Assembly (NCBI GenBank): GCA_029976075.1
Contig: JARKNW010000130.1
Span: 1-47,066, forward strand
Source: Pleomorphomonas sp.
GTDB taxonomy: Bacteria > Pseudomonadota > Alphaproteobacteria > Rhizobiales > Pleomorphomonadaceae
Length of the DNA: 47,066 nt
Direction: 5' to 3'
Positions 24,482 to 33,205 of the stretch are shown piece by piece; the first letter of the stretch is position 1, and every line of letters starts with the position of its first letter. Below the pieces are notes generated by a model. That model did no database searches, had not been told where the DNA came from, and worked only from the letters and a program-made list of their open reading frames with translations. Position numbers and translations under genes: made by a program.

Positions 24482-26800
24482 TCAGGCCGGTGGGAGGGTG
24501 ATCCGAAGCGGGCCGGTGGCGCGGAGGGTAACGCCGCCGGAGCGTTGTTCGAGGTTATCGCTGCCCTCGACGGCAGCGACATGGCCAATACCGACGAGCC
24601 GGAGCGCGTAGGAATGGTCGCGATCGGGCGCGGCGGTGATCACGCCCCCCTCTCGCCGCACGGTCAGCGTCAGAGCCGGCGCGCCTGTGCGATAGTCGGG
24701 CACCGTTGCCGTGGCGCTGTCACCATCCGCCAGTTCATAGAGAGCGAAGGTAACGCCGTCCGCATAGTCATAATCCGGTCGATGGTCGTTGCCGCCAAAG
24801 GCGATGAGGCTGTTCGGCCGCACGTAGAGCGGCAGGCTCATCACGCCGTGCGTCTCGCGTCGCCAGCCTGGCCCCTCCACCACTTCACTCGTCAGAAGCT
24901 GGGTCCAGCGGCCGGCCGGCAGGTAGACCGCCACTTCACCATCCTTGTCGAACACCGGTGCGACCAGGAGCGAGGATCCCAGCATGAACTGGCGGTCGAG
25001 CGTTTCTGTGCCAGGGTTGTCGGGAAACTCCAGCAGCATGGCTCGGAGCATCGGGACGCCCGTCTCCGAAGCCTCGACGGCGGCGGCATAGAGGTAGGGC
25101 ATCAGCGAGCACTTGAGGCGCGCGAAATCCCTCAGCACTGCCTCGGCTTCCTGATCGAATAGCCAGGGAACGCGGTAGGACTTGGAGCCATGCAGGCGGC
25201 TGTGGCTGGAGAGCAGCCCAAAGGCGCACCAGCGCTTGTAGACGTCGGCCTCGGCGGTATTCTCGAAGCCACCGATGTCGTGGCTCCAGAAGCCGAAGCC
25301 GGAAAGACCGAGCGAGAGACCGCCACGCAGGGTCTCGGCCATGGCAGGATAGTCGGAATAGCAGTCTCCGCCCCAATGCACCGGGAAGCGCTGGCCGCCG
25401 ACGGTGGCCGAACGGGCGAACAGCACGCTTTCGCCACAGGCGTCGATCAGCGCATCGTGCACCACCTTGTTGTAGAGGAAGGGGTAGTAGTTGTGCATCT
25501 TCACCGGGTCCGAACCGTCGTGCCAGACGACGTCGGTCGGGATGCGCTCGCCAAAATCGGTCTTGAAGGCATCGACGCCCATGGCGGCAAGGCGCTTCAG
25601 ATGCCCGGCATACCAGGCGACCGCCTCGGGATTGGTGAAGTCGACGATGCCCTGGCCGGCCTGCCAGAGATCCCACTGCCAGACACTGCCATCCGGCCGC
25701 TTCAGGAGATAGCCCTTGTCGGCCGCCTCATCGAACAGCTTGGACGCCTGGGCGATATAGGGGTTGATCCAGAGGCAGATCTTCAAGCCCTTTCCCCTGA
25801 GACGGTTCAGCATGCCCTGGGGGTCGGGGAAGACTTCCGGATCCCACTCGAAATCGCACCAGTGGACGCCGCGCATCCAGAAGCAGTCGAAATGGAAGAC
25901 GTGCAGCGGAATGTCGCGCTCGAACATGCCGTCGACGAAGGAGTTGACTGTACCTTCGTCATAGTCGGTGGTGAAAGACGTCGTCAGCCAGAGGCCGAAC
26001 GACCAGGCGGGTGGCAGGGCCGGTCGACCGGTGAGACGCGTGTAGCGCTCCAGCACTGCCTTCGGCGTCGGACCGTCGATCAGGAAATACTCCAATGCCT
26101 CGCCCTCGACGGCGAACTGCACCTTTGACACCTTTTCCGATGCCACCTCGAAGCCGACCCGTCCCGGATCATTGACCAGCACGCCCCAACCCCGATTGGT
26201 CAGGAAGAAGGGGATATTCTTGTAGGCCTGGGTGGTGGAAGTGCCGCCATCCTGGTTCCAGATATCGATGCTCTGGCCGTTCTTGACGAAGGGGGAGAAA
26301 CGCTCGCCAAGCCCATAGACCAGCGTACCGACTTCGAGATCGAGTCGCTCGAACACACGGGTCGGCTCGCCGGCGACGCTGGCATGGCCAGTTTCCCGGA
26401 ACCCAGTCCCGGTTAGCCGCTTGCCGCCCCGCGTCACCTCTGTCCGCCAGTCGCCATCCTTCGAAACGGTCAGCGTCAGGCCGCCCGATGTGAAGGAAAG
26501 GGTGTTCTCTTTGTCTACGATGGTCGGTCGAAAGCCATCATCGGTGAAGAGTTCGAAGGCGGGACCGCGCTTCGCTGTGCCCTTGTGATGTTCGATACGT
26601 ACGCCGATGACGCCTTCCATCGGTGCGCTCAGCGTCAGCGTCAGGGTGGGCGCATTGATCTGATCGGCACGGCCACGACCGCGCACGGCAAGCGCCAGGA
26701 TCTCGGCCGTTCTGGCATCGGTCCGCACCGCATGCACGTGATGCGGATTGAGGATGCTCATGCCTGCCGGCAGCAGCCAATTGCCGTCGCTGAACTTCAT
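24482..26800 (-). CDS. yicI: GH31 alpha-xylosidase, YicI-like
   Basis: 772 residues from the ATG at 26800 (GGGAGGAAGG upstream), exactly the length of E. coli YicI. Glycoside hydrolase family 31, cytoplasmic (no signal peptide). Domains: N-terminal beta-sandwich (1-245), (beta/alpha)8 catalytic barrel (about 250-590), C-terminal beta domains. Nucleophile Asp415 in FKTDFGERIP; acid/base Asp479 in HWGGDC. FHFDCFWM (303-309+) has Cys306-Phe307, equivalent to YicI Cys307/Phe308 that select xylosides over glucosides. It should release alpha-D-xylose from the non-reducing end of isoprimeverose-type sugars. Its promoter carries the same LacI operator as the importer operon. Confidence 0.95.
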   Translation of the reverse strand: MKFSDGNWLLPAGMSILNPHHVHAVRTDARTAEILALAVRGRGRADQINAPTLTLTLSAPMEGVIGVRIEHHKGTAKRGPAFELFTDDGFRPTIVDKENTLSFTSGGLTLTVSKDGDWRTEVTRGGKRLTGTGFRETGHASVAGEPTRVFERLDLEVGTLVYGLGERFSPFVKNGQSIDIWNQDGGTSTTQAYKNIPFFLTNRGWGVLVNDPGRVGFEVASEKVSKVQFAVEGEALEYFLIDGPTPKAVLERYTRLTGRPALPPAWSFGLWLTTSFTTDYDEGTVNSFVDGMFERDIPLHVFHFDCFWMRGVHWCDFEWDPEVFPDPQGMLNRLRGKGLKICLWINPYIAQASKLFDEAADKGYLLKRPDGSVWQWDLWQAGQGIVDFTNPEAVAWYAGHLKRLAAMGVDAFKTDFGERIPTDVVWHDGSDPVKMHNYYPFLYNKVVHDALIDACGESVLFARSATVGGQRFPVHWGGDCYSDYPAMAETLRGGLSLGLSGFGFWSHDIGGFENTAEADVYKRWCAFGLLSSHSRLHGSKSYRVPWLFDQEAEAVLRDFARLKCSLMPYLYAAAVEASETGVPMLRAMLLEFPDNPGTETLDRQFMLGSSLLVAPVFDKDGEVAVYLPAGRWTQLLTSEVVEGPGWRRETHGVMSLPLYVRPNSLIAFGGNDHRPDYDYADGVTFALYELADGDSATATVPDYRTGAPALTLTVRREGGVITAAPDRDHSYALRLVGIGHVAAVEGSDNLEQRSGGVTLRATGPLRITLPPA

Positions 26801-26902
26801 TGCCTTCCTCCCAAGGCGCTCCACAGCATAAGGGAGACGCACAGCCACCACTCGTCGCCAAGACCTTCGCAGGGCTTGCGATTCCACGGACTTCCTCTGT
26901 TC

Positions 26903-26916
26903 CGTAAACGTTTACG
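26903..26916. promoter_or_regulatory. LacI-family operator CGTAAACGTTTACG (copy 2)
   Basis: Perfect 14-bp palindrome identical to copy 1 at 20043-20056. It directly adjoins the -10 of the alpha-xylosidase promoter and lies about 200 bp upstream of the divergent LacI gene, so it may also serve autoregulation. Confidence 0.85.
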
Positions 26917-26945
26917 ACGATAGCGACGAAGGCGTCGTCTGTCAA
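26917..26945 (-). promoter_or_regulatory. Promoter of the alpha-xylosidase gene
   Basis: Minus strand: -35 TTGACA (26940-26945), 17-bp spacer, -10 TATCGT (26917-26922), with the operator immediately downstream. This is the same architecture as the importer promoter. The remainder of the gap 26801-27113 shows nothing else recognisable besides the ribosome sites of the two divergent genes. Confidence 0.7.
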
Positions 26946-27113
26946 AGGGCTTTTGTATCGTAGGAGTGTCTTTGCCATTGACGCCAAATAGGCGGATTTC
27001 CTCGACGAAACCGAGCGTTCCGTCTATTGATCGCCTGCTGGATTTGTCTGAAGACGAGGTGGAAGGCGGTCGTCTCCTTGAACAGGGCGGGCGCTGAACG
27101 GGAGGGCAGGGTA

Positions 27114-28145
27114 TTGGGCATCAAGGAGCTGGCGCGCCATCTCAATATTTCCATCGGCACGGTGTCGCGCGCGCTCAACGGCCATCCCGAAGTCAACGCC
27201 GAGACGCGCAAGCGCGTCCTGGAAGCGGCGGCGGAGCTCGGTTACGCCCCGGATCAAGCGGGGCGCAGCCTTCGCCAGGGCACACTCAACGTTGTCGCCC
27301 TGCTGCTGTCCACCGATCTGACCTCCAAGACCGACACCATGTTCTTCATGGAGCTGTCGCGCGGCATTCAGGACCAGTTCGCCGAGCATGGACTCGATCT
27401 GGTCATCCATCTGAACAAGCCGGGCATGGACATGCTCGACCGTGTGAAGCGCATCGTCGAGCGCCGGCAAGCCGACGCACTGATCCTCGCCGAGACGCGC
27501 GACGACGATCCGCGCCTCGACTATCTCGCCAGTCGCGGCTTTCCCTTCGCCACGATGGGGCGTTCCTGGTCAGGCGGCAGCCATCCCTGGATGGACCTCG
27601 ATTTCGACTTTGCCATGCGTGCCGCCATAGATCGGCTTGTTGGCTTCGGTCACCACCGCGTCGCGCTGGTCACTGGCGACCCAGGCTATCGGCTCGACAC
27701 CATGTTGCAGGATGCCTTCCGGCGCGAACTTGTCGGGCATGGCCTCGCCGTCGATGAAGCCCTCATGATCAAGACGGACACGCATGAGGAGGGCGGCTAC
27801 AAGGCGATGGCCGATTTCCTGGCCATGACGGAGCCACCGACGGCGGTGATTTTCCCGCACTATCGCGCCGTGGTGGGAGCCTACTCCTACCTGTCCGAAG
27901 CCGGACTGCAGCCGGGACGGGACTTGGCCATTCTCAGTTGTTCGGCCGATACGGCGATTGCTCAGTTCATGGCGCCGCCGCTCACCTGCTTCAGGCTTGA
28001 TCTCTACGGCCTTGGCCGTCGCCTCGCTCAAGCGCTGCTCGCCTCCATGCCGCGCTTTGCCGAAAGCTATGGCCATGCCGTGATTCAGGAGATCTGGCCC
28101 TGGGAGCTGGTTGGCCGCGACAGCGACGGCTTCCAACCCGGCTGA
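27114..28145 (+). CDS. LacI-family transcriptional regulator of the alpha-xyloside system
   Basis: 343 residues from a TTG start at 27114, chosen because GGAGG at 27101-27105 has ideal spacing and the helix-turn-helix begins at once (GIKELARHLNISIGTVSRAL). An upstream ATG at 27027 would add 29 residues with no similarity. Hinge-side helix follows (NAETRKRVLEAAAELGYAPD), then the sugar-binding-like effector domain (VVALLLSTDL onwards; FPFATMGRSWSGG). GTVSRAL fits a CG-centred operator. Divergent from the alpha-xylosidase gene; the two identical operators nearby are its likely sites. The glycosidase gene follows 97 bp downstream and may be cotranscribed. Inducer presumably an alpha-xyloside or xylose. 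Confidence 0.92.
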   Translation: MGIKELARHLNISIGTVSRALNGHPEVNAETRKRVLEAAAELGYAPDQAGRSLRQGTLNVVALLLSTDLTSKTDTMFFMELSRGIQDQFAEHGLDLVIHLNKPGMDMLDRVKRIVERRQADALILAETRDDDPRLDYLASRGFPFATMGRSWSGGSHPWMDLDFDFAMRAAIDRLVGFGHHRVALVTGDPGYRLDTMLQDAFRRELVGHGLAVDEALMIKTDTHEEGGYKAMADFLAMTEPPTAVIFPHYRAVVGAYSYLSEAGLQPGRDLAILSCSADTAIAQFMAPPLTCFRLDLYGLGRRLAQALLASMPRFAESYGHAVIQEIWPWELVGRDSDGFQPG

Positions 28146-28242
28146 ACTGTAGGAGAATGGTCGCCATTCCGGATCGCGATCGACGGGCGTAGAGCTTGTC
28201 GGAGGGCATCGGCAGCCGATTCGCCCAGCTCCGGAGGCGACT

Positions 28243-30648
28243 ATGCGCGAGGAAAGCCTGTCCTTTCCGTCCTATCCGACTGAACCATCTGGTCGCGACG
28301 AAACGGTCGAGATCAGGGAGGGAGTATCGGACCAAGGGCGCATCTTCGAACTGTCGACTACGGCTGTGCGACGCGACAACCCCTCGCGCCAGAGACGGAT
28401 CGAAGAACCGCTCGCCGCTCCGCGTGCCCACACAGGCTCGCCGCTCTTTGACGCGCTTTTTGCCCAGGCGATCGAAGATGCCGGACTCAATGCCGTCTCT
28501 TCGATCCGCGACGGCGCCTATCGCTACGGCGAGCCGATCCCCTGCGAGTGCTTCCAGGCCGGCGAGAGGTGGACCTACGTCTGGACGCGCGATGTCTCGT
28601 ACGCCGCTCATCTGGGCCTCGCCGTCCTCGATCCAGAGCGGGCAGCGACGACGCTTCTCTACAAGGTCAGTCCCTTCCGCGAGGGCCTTTCGCTGCCCGA
28701 AGGGCTTCCCTCGGATAGCCTGCAGATCGTCCAGGACACCGGTTCCGGGGGCAGCTGGCCGGTCAGCACAGATCGTGTTTCCTGGGCTTTCGGGGCCGAG
28801 GCGTTGCTCAAGACCCTGCATGGTGATGCCAGGAGCGCCTTTGCCGACACGGCGCTTCGCGCTCTCTCCGGTACCATAGAGGCGGACCGGCTTGCCGCGT
28901 TCGATACCGTCGATGGCCTTTACCGGGGCGAACAGTCTTTCCTGGATTGGCGCGACCAGACATATGCCCCCTGGGCAGCTTCCGATCTCACGACGATCGC
29001 CAGCTCCAAGGCCCTCTCGACCAACGCCTGCCATTTCAAGGCGCTCGATCTCGCGGCGCGCCTCGCCAATGAGAGCGGTGAGAGGGCAATGGCCGAACGC
29101 TATGCGGGCTGGGCCGCCGATCTCCGTGTGGCCATAGATCGAGGCTTCTGGCTGGAAGAAAAGGGGCTTTATGCGTCGATAACGACGCCGGACAGCCCGG
29201 CGCTACCGGTCGAAAAGTTCGATATGCTCGGTCTTTCCCTGGCGATCCTGTCCGGCATCGCCGACCGCGACAAGGCGCGCCGGATTTTGTCGAGCTACCC
29301 GCATGTTCCCTTCGGCGTGCCGGTCTACTACCCGGCCCAGCCCGACATCTTCTGCTACCACAACCGCGCCATCTGGCCTTTTGTCACCGCCTACGAGCTT
29401 CTGGCCGCCGTCGAGGTGGACGCGGTCGCCGCCTTCGATCATACCTTCGATTCCCTGGTCAGGGCCGCGGCGCTCAATCTCGACAATGTCGAAAACCAGG
29501 AATGGCTGACCGGTCGTACCTGGTTCGATGATGGTCCCTGCATTTCGTCGGCCCGCCAGCTGTGGTCGGTCGGTGGTTACCTCGGGATGGTGATGACGGC
29601 GATTTTCGGTTATCGGCCGGAGGCTGGCGGTCTCCGTGTCGCGCCTTTCCTGACCACGCATGCGCGGGATCGGCTGGGAGCCGGCAGGGCTGAACTCCGC
29701 GATCTGGTCCACCATGGCCGGCGAGTAACCATCGTATTCGACCTGCCGCCTCGAGCAACAGAACGGGGACGTTATGTTCTGCGGAGCCTGCGTCTCAACG
29801 GCGTGGCTGTGAAGGGCCGCATCGATGACGACCAGCTTCTGGATAACAACCTCGTCGAGGTCGTCTTTGGCGAGCTGGTTCCGGATGCGTCTCGCCTATC
29901 GCTGATTCCGATCGTCGATGCCTCTACCCACGACGATCCAAGCGTCTTCTCCCCGCGCGAGCCTGCCATCACCGATCTCGTTATCGAGGATGGACGAGTG
30001 CGGCTCAACTTTGAGGGGCAGGTGCCACGCTCCGGCCGCAGCGAGCCGCTGGTCTTTAGCGTGCTGCGAGATGGAAAGATCGCGGCGACCGATGTGCCAG
30101 ACATGGCCTGGCACGATCCCCTGCCGCTTAATCCTGGTATTCGCCGCGCCTATCGCGTCATCGCGCGCTTTGCCGAAGGGGGCAACGCATCCCACCCGTC
30201 GCTTGAAGCGGCCATTGAAGAGGGTGCCGTTCTGACCTTGGGGTGCGATGGAGCGGGCGTTGAGCGAAGGGATGGTTGCCTTGTCTTTGCCGATGTGACC
30301 GTGAGAGAGGCTGGGGACTATCGGCTGACGCTTCTCTATCGAAACCATAGCTTCCATATCCAAACCGGCGTCACCAACGCCGTGAAGCGCATGCGGGTAT
30401 GGGGTGCCGATGGACGGATGGTTGCCTCCGGTGTCGTGCAGATGCCGCACATGATGCCGGTCAACCCGCTTCGCAGATCGACGATGCTGCCGTTGTCACT
30501 TCCGGCAGGATGCTATCGCGTCGAAATCGATGATTTTTTCAACATGAGTTATCTTGCGGCAAATGCGACCTATATCAGTCCAGGTGGTATGACGGGGCCA
30601 CGTAACGAGGCTGATATTCGCGCCCTTGAAATCATCCGTATCGGCTGA
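28243..30648 (+). CDS. Six-hairpin glycosidase-like protein, family unassigned
   Basis: 801 residues; ATG 28243 with GGAGG 5 nt upstream. No signal peptide, so cytoplasmic. Residues about 65-480 look like an (alpha/alpha)6 barrel glycosidase: ERWTYVWTRDVSYAAHLGLA (108-127, with the WTRD motif common to such enzymes), SGGSWPVSTDRVSWAFGAEA, YHNRAIWPFVTAYELLA and ENQEWLTGRTWFDDGPCISS. Residues beyond about 490 are beta-rich and of unknown role. I cannot place it in a CAZy family or name the catalytic acids with confidence. It follows the LacI gene, so it probably acts on the same oligosaccharides as the alpha-xylosidase, for instance removing another sugar from the backbone. Confidence 0.82.
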   Translation: MREESLSFPSYPTEPSGRDETVEIREGVSDQGRIFELSTTAVRRDNPSRQRRIEEPLAAPRAHTGSPLFDALFAQAIEDAGLNAVSSIRDGAYRYGEPIPCECFQAGERWTYVWTRDVSYAAHLGLAVLDPERAATTLLYKVSPFREGLSLPEGLPSDSLQIVQDTGSGGSWPVSTDRVSWAFGAEALLKTLHGDARSAFADTALRALSGTIEADRLAAFDTVDGLYRGEQSFLDWRDQTYAPWAASDLTTIASSKALSTNACHFKALDLAARLANESGERAMAERYAGWAADLRVAIDRGFWLEEKGLYASITTPDSPALPVEKFDMLGLSLAILSGIADRDKARRILSSYPHVPFGVPVYYPAQPDIFCYHNRAIWPFVTAYELLAAVEVDAVAAFDHTFDSLVRAAALNLDNVENQEWLTGRTWFDDGPCISSARQLWSVGGYLGMVMTAIFGYRPEAGGLRVAPFLTTHARDRLGAGRAELRDLVHHGRRVTIVFDLPPRATERGRYVLRSLRLNGVAVKGRIDDDQLLDNNLVEVVFGELVPDASRLSLIPIVDASTHDDPSVFSPREPAITDLVIEDGRVRLNFEGQVPRSGRSEPLVFSVLRDGKIAATDVPDMAWHDPLPLNPGIRRAYRVIARFAEGGNASHPSLEAAIEEGAVLTLGCDGAGVERRDGCLVFADVTVREAGDYRLTLLYRNHSFHIQTGVTNAVKRMRVWGADGRMVASGVVQMPHMMPVNPLRRSTMLPLSLPAGCYRVEIDDFFNMSYLAANATYISPGGMTGPRNEADIRALEIIRIG

Positions 30649-30739
30649 GTTGCGGCGCGCATTTGCGAGGGTTTGCACCCCCAGGTAATGCCTTCTGACG
30701 ATGCCGTTGAATATGCCTAAATTTGTGACCGTCGATAAC

Positions 30740-30753
30740 TTGACAAAATTTTG
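30740..30753 (+). promoter_or_regulatory. TTGACA and 10-bp palindrome upstream of the BMP operon
   Basis: TTGACA at 30740-30745 overlaps the perfect palindrome CAAAATTTTG (30744-30753), about 60 bp before the BMP-protein gene. No clear -10 at 16-18 bp. The AT-rich patch stands out from its surroundings, as expected for a promoter; a binding protein for the palindrome is not known. Confidence 0.4.
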
Positions 30754-30802
30754 GGCACTGATACGGCTCTAGAAACACAATCCAAAGTCAGAGGGGATCA
30801 CC

Positions 30803-31783
30803 ATGGATTACCGTCTTTCCCGCCGCGCCGTGCTGGCGTCGGGCCTTGCGCTCGGCGTTGGCGGCCTCATCCTGCCGGTACGTGCCGCCACGCCGCTGAA
30901 GGTGGCCGGCATCCACGCCTCGCCGGTAGAGAACGCCTGGAACTCCTGTTTGCACAAGGCGTTGCAGGACGCCGCCGCTGAAGGCGCCATCGAGTACACC
31001 TTTTCCGAAGGTGTCTCGGGGACCGACTATCCGCGTGCCATGCGCGAGTATGCCGAGGCCGGCAACAAGCTGATCATCGGCGAGGCTTATGCCGTCGAAA
31101 AGGAAGCACGACAGGTGGCTGCCGACTATCCGGACACGGCCTTCGTGCTCGGCTCGTCCGGTGCCGCCGCCGGCGACAACTTCGGCGTTTTCGGAACCTG
31201 GAACCACGACGGTGCCTATCTCGCCGGCATGCTGGCCGGCAAGATGACCAAGTCCAACGTCGTCGGCTCGGTCGGTGCCATGCCGATCCCCGAAGTCAAC
31301 ATGCTGATCAATGCCTTTGCCGCCGGCGTCAAGGCAGTCAACCCCGGGGCCAAGCACCTCGTCACCTTCATCGGTACCTTCTTCGATCCGCCAAAGGCGC
31401 GTGAGGCTGGCCTTGCCCAGATCGACGCCGGCGCCGACATCCTGTTCGGCGAGCGTATCGGCACGGCCGATGCGGCCAAGGAACGCGGTGTCAAGGCAGT
31501 GGGCTCGCTGATTGATTACACGCCGCGCTATGCCGGGACCGTCTTCGCCAACGCTCTCTGGGGCTTCCGGCCGATCCTCAACGCGGCCGTGGCCGATGCC
31601 GCTGCCGGCAAGCCGGTCGGCAAGGATTACACCGCCTTCGGTCTGATGAAGGAAGGCGGCAGCGACATCGCCTACGTCAAGGGCGTGGCACCAGCCGACG
31701 CCGAGGTGGCCATGGAAGAGGTGCGGGCAAAGATCAAGTCTGGCGCCTTCGAAGTGCCGCGCGACACCGCCGAACCCAAGTAA
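30803..31783 (+). CDS. BMP-family substrate-binding protein (purine nucleoside-type ABC importer)
   Basis: 326 residues with a twin-arginine signal (LSRRAVLASGLALGVGG, Arg7-Arg8, cleavage near VRAAT). The mature part is of the BMP/Med/PnrA type: LKVAGIHASPVENAWN, KLIIGEAYAVEKEARQVAADYPDTAF (quoted in part: VEKEARQVAADYPDT), WNHDGAYLAGMLAGKMT and VVGSVGAMPIPEVN. Such proteins bind purine nucleosides or related compounds. First gene of a tight five-gene operon. The ligand may be unusual since an amidase gene is built into the operon. Confidence 0.92.
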   Translation: MDYRLSRRAVLASGLALGVGGLILPVRAATPLKVAGIHASPVENAWNSCLHKALQDAAAEGAIEYTFSEGVSGTDYPRAMREYAEAGNKLIIGEAYAVEKEARQVAADYPDTAFVLGSSGAAAGDNFGVFGTWNHDGAYLAGMLAGKMTKSNVVGSVGAMPIPEVNMLINAFAAGVKAVNPGAKHLVTFIGTFFDPPKAREAGLAQIDAGADILFGERIGTADAAKERGVKAVGSLIDYTPRYAGTVFANALWGFRPILNAAVADAAAGKPVGKDYTAFGLMKEGGSDIAYVKGVAPADAEVAMEEVRAKIKSGAFEVPRDTAEPK

Positions 31784-31789
31784 GCCGGC

Positions 31790-33205
31790 ATGACAGGCGA
31801 TGCGACAGCTTTGGCCGAGGCGATCCGCAGCGGGCGCCTCACCGCCAGCGAGGCCATGACGGCTTCGCTTGGCGCTGCCGCATCGCGTTCCGATCTCGGC
31901 GCGCTTTGCCACGTTGATGCCGATCTCGGTCAACGGGCCGCTGCCGCCGCTGATGCGGAACGGAGCGCCGATCCCCAACGTTTTGCCAACCGACCATTCT
32001 GCGGTGTGCCGACACTGGCCAAGGATCTCGGCGGTCCCTTTGCTGGCCTGCCGGTTGTTGCGGGGTCGCGGCTGTTTTCTCGTGACAAGACCGATACGCC
32101 TGACTCCGATCTTGCAAAGCGCTTCCGCGCCGCCGGTCTGCTGCCCTTCGGTCTGACCACCGCGCCTGAGTTCGGGCTGGCGCTCGCCAGCGAGCCGGCG
32201 ATAGGCCCGCTTGCCCGCAACCCGCTCGACCCCACACGCACGCCTGGGGGCTCCTCGGGTGGCGCGGCGGCGGCTGTTGCCGCAGGCATCGTCGCGATAG
32301 CCCATGCCACGGACGCCGGTGGCTCCATCCGCGTACCGGCCGCCTGCTGTGGCCTCGTGGGTTTGAAGCCGAGCCGGGGCGTGATGCCGGCAGGCCCTGC
32401 CTTCGGCAATCATCTCGGAGGTATTGCTTCGGAGCTTTGCGTGTCGCGCAGTGTGCGAGATAGCGCGAGCCTGCTGTCGGCCGTTGCAAGCAACACGCGC
32501 GGGCCTTTCGCCGATGTATCCCTTGCGGAACCCAAGGACGGGGTGTTGAAGATCGGCATTCTCCCGGAAACCGGATCGGATTTCCCGACAGCCCCCGAGC
32601 GATCCGCCGCCGTCGAGGCTGCTGGGAAGCTTCTCGAGACCTCCGGTCACCGGTTGGTTCCGGCTGTCTGGTCGGAAGTTGCAACCATGGTCGCCGCCTC
32701 GGCGCGCCTTTTCTCTGACATCGTCTGCACCAATCTCGCCGATCTCTCCGAGACCGACGGAATCGACTTCTCACTCGCCGAACCGCTGACCCAGGCTTTC
32801 GCCAAGCGGGGAAGGGGCCTCTCCGCCGCCGCCTTCTGGCGCTCTCAGACGGCGGGCGTTCTGGTGTCACGCAACCTTTGGCGACTGTTCGACCGGATAG
32901 ACGTCCTGCTCGCCCCGATGCTGGCGAAGGCACCTCCGCCGATAGGATCGTTTCCGTCAGACCATGACGACACCGAACTTCACCTCAGGCGCATGACCGC
33001 TCTGGCACCGCTCGCCACGCTTGCCAACATTTCGGGCTTCCCGGCGCTGACGATGCCGTTTGGCGCCGACAAGGACGGTTTGCCTCTGCCCATACAGATG
33101 GTTGCCCCGCTCGGTGCCGACCGACTGCTGTTGTCTCTCGCCTCGGCACTGGAGCGCGACGGTCGCTGGCAACATCCCTTTCCCATCGCAGGATTGCCGT
33201 CATGA
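31790..33205 (+). CDS. Amidase-signature hydrolase
   Basis: 471 residues, amidase signature family with the Ser-cisSer-Lys triad visible: Lys in PTLAKDLGG (about 75-83), glycine/serine-rich TPGGSSGGAAAAVAAG (about 151-166), and the nucleophile region DAGGSIRVPAACCGLVGLKP (about 176-195). It hydrolyses an amide (or carbamoyl) bond in the cytoplasm; no signal peptide. It begins 6 bp after the BMP protein and overlaps the ATPase by ATGA, so it is an integral part of the transport operon and probably processes the imported compound. The substrate is unknown. Confidence 0.92.
   Translation: MTGDATALAEAIRSGRLTASEAMTASLGAAASRSDLGALCHVDADLGQRAAAAADAERSADPQRFANRPFCGVPTLAKDLGGPFAGLPVVAGSRLFSRDKTDTPDSDLAKRFRAAGLLPFGLTTAPEFGLALASEPAIGPLARNPLDPTRTPGGSSGGAAAAVAAGIVAIAHATDAGGSIRVPAACCGLVGLKPSRGVMPAGPAFGNHLGGIASELCVSRSVRDSASLLSAVASNTRGPFADVSLAEPKDGVLKIGILPETGSDFPTAPERSAAVEAAGKLLETSGHRLVPAVWSEVATMVAASARLFSDIVCTNLADLSETDGIDFSLAEPLTQAFAKRGRGLSAAAFWRSQTAGVLVSRNLWRLFDRIDVLLAPMLAKAPPPIGSFPSDHDDTELHLRRMTALAPLATLANISGFPALTMPFGADKDGLPLPIQMVAPLGADRLLLSLASALERDGRWQHPFPIAGLPS

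Noticed and set aside
30788..32650. A minus-strand frame of 620 codons over the BMP protein and amidase genes
   Set aside because: Low-complexity Gly/Arg/His-rich translation without family likeness, opposite two clear genes.
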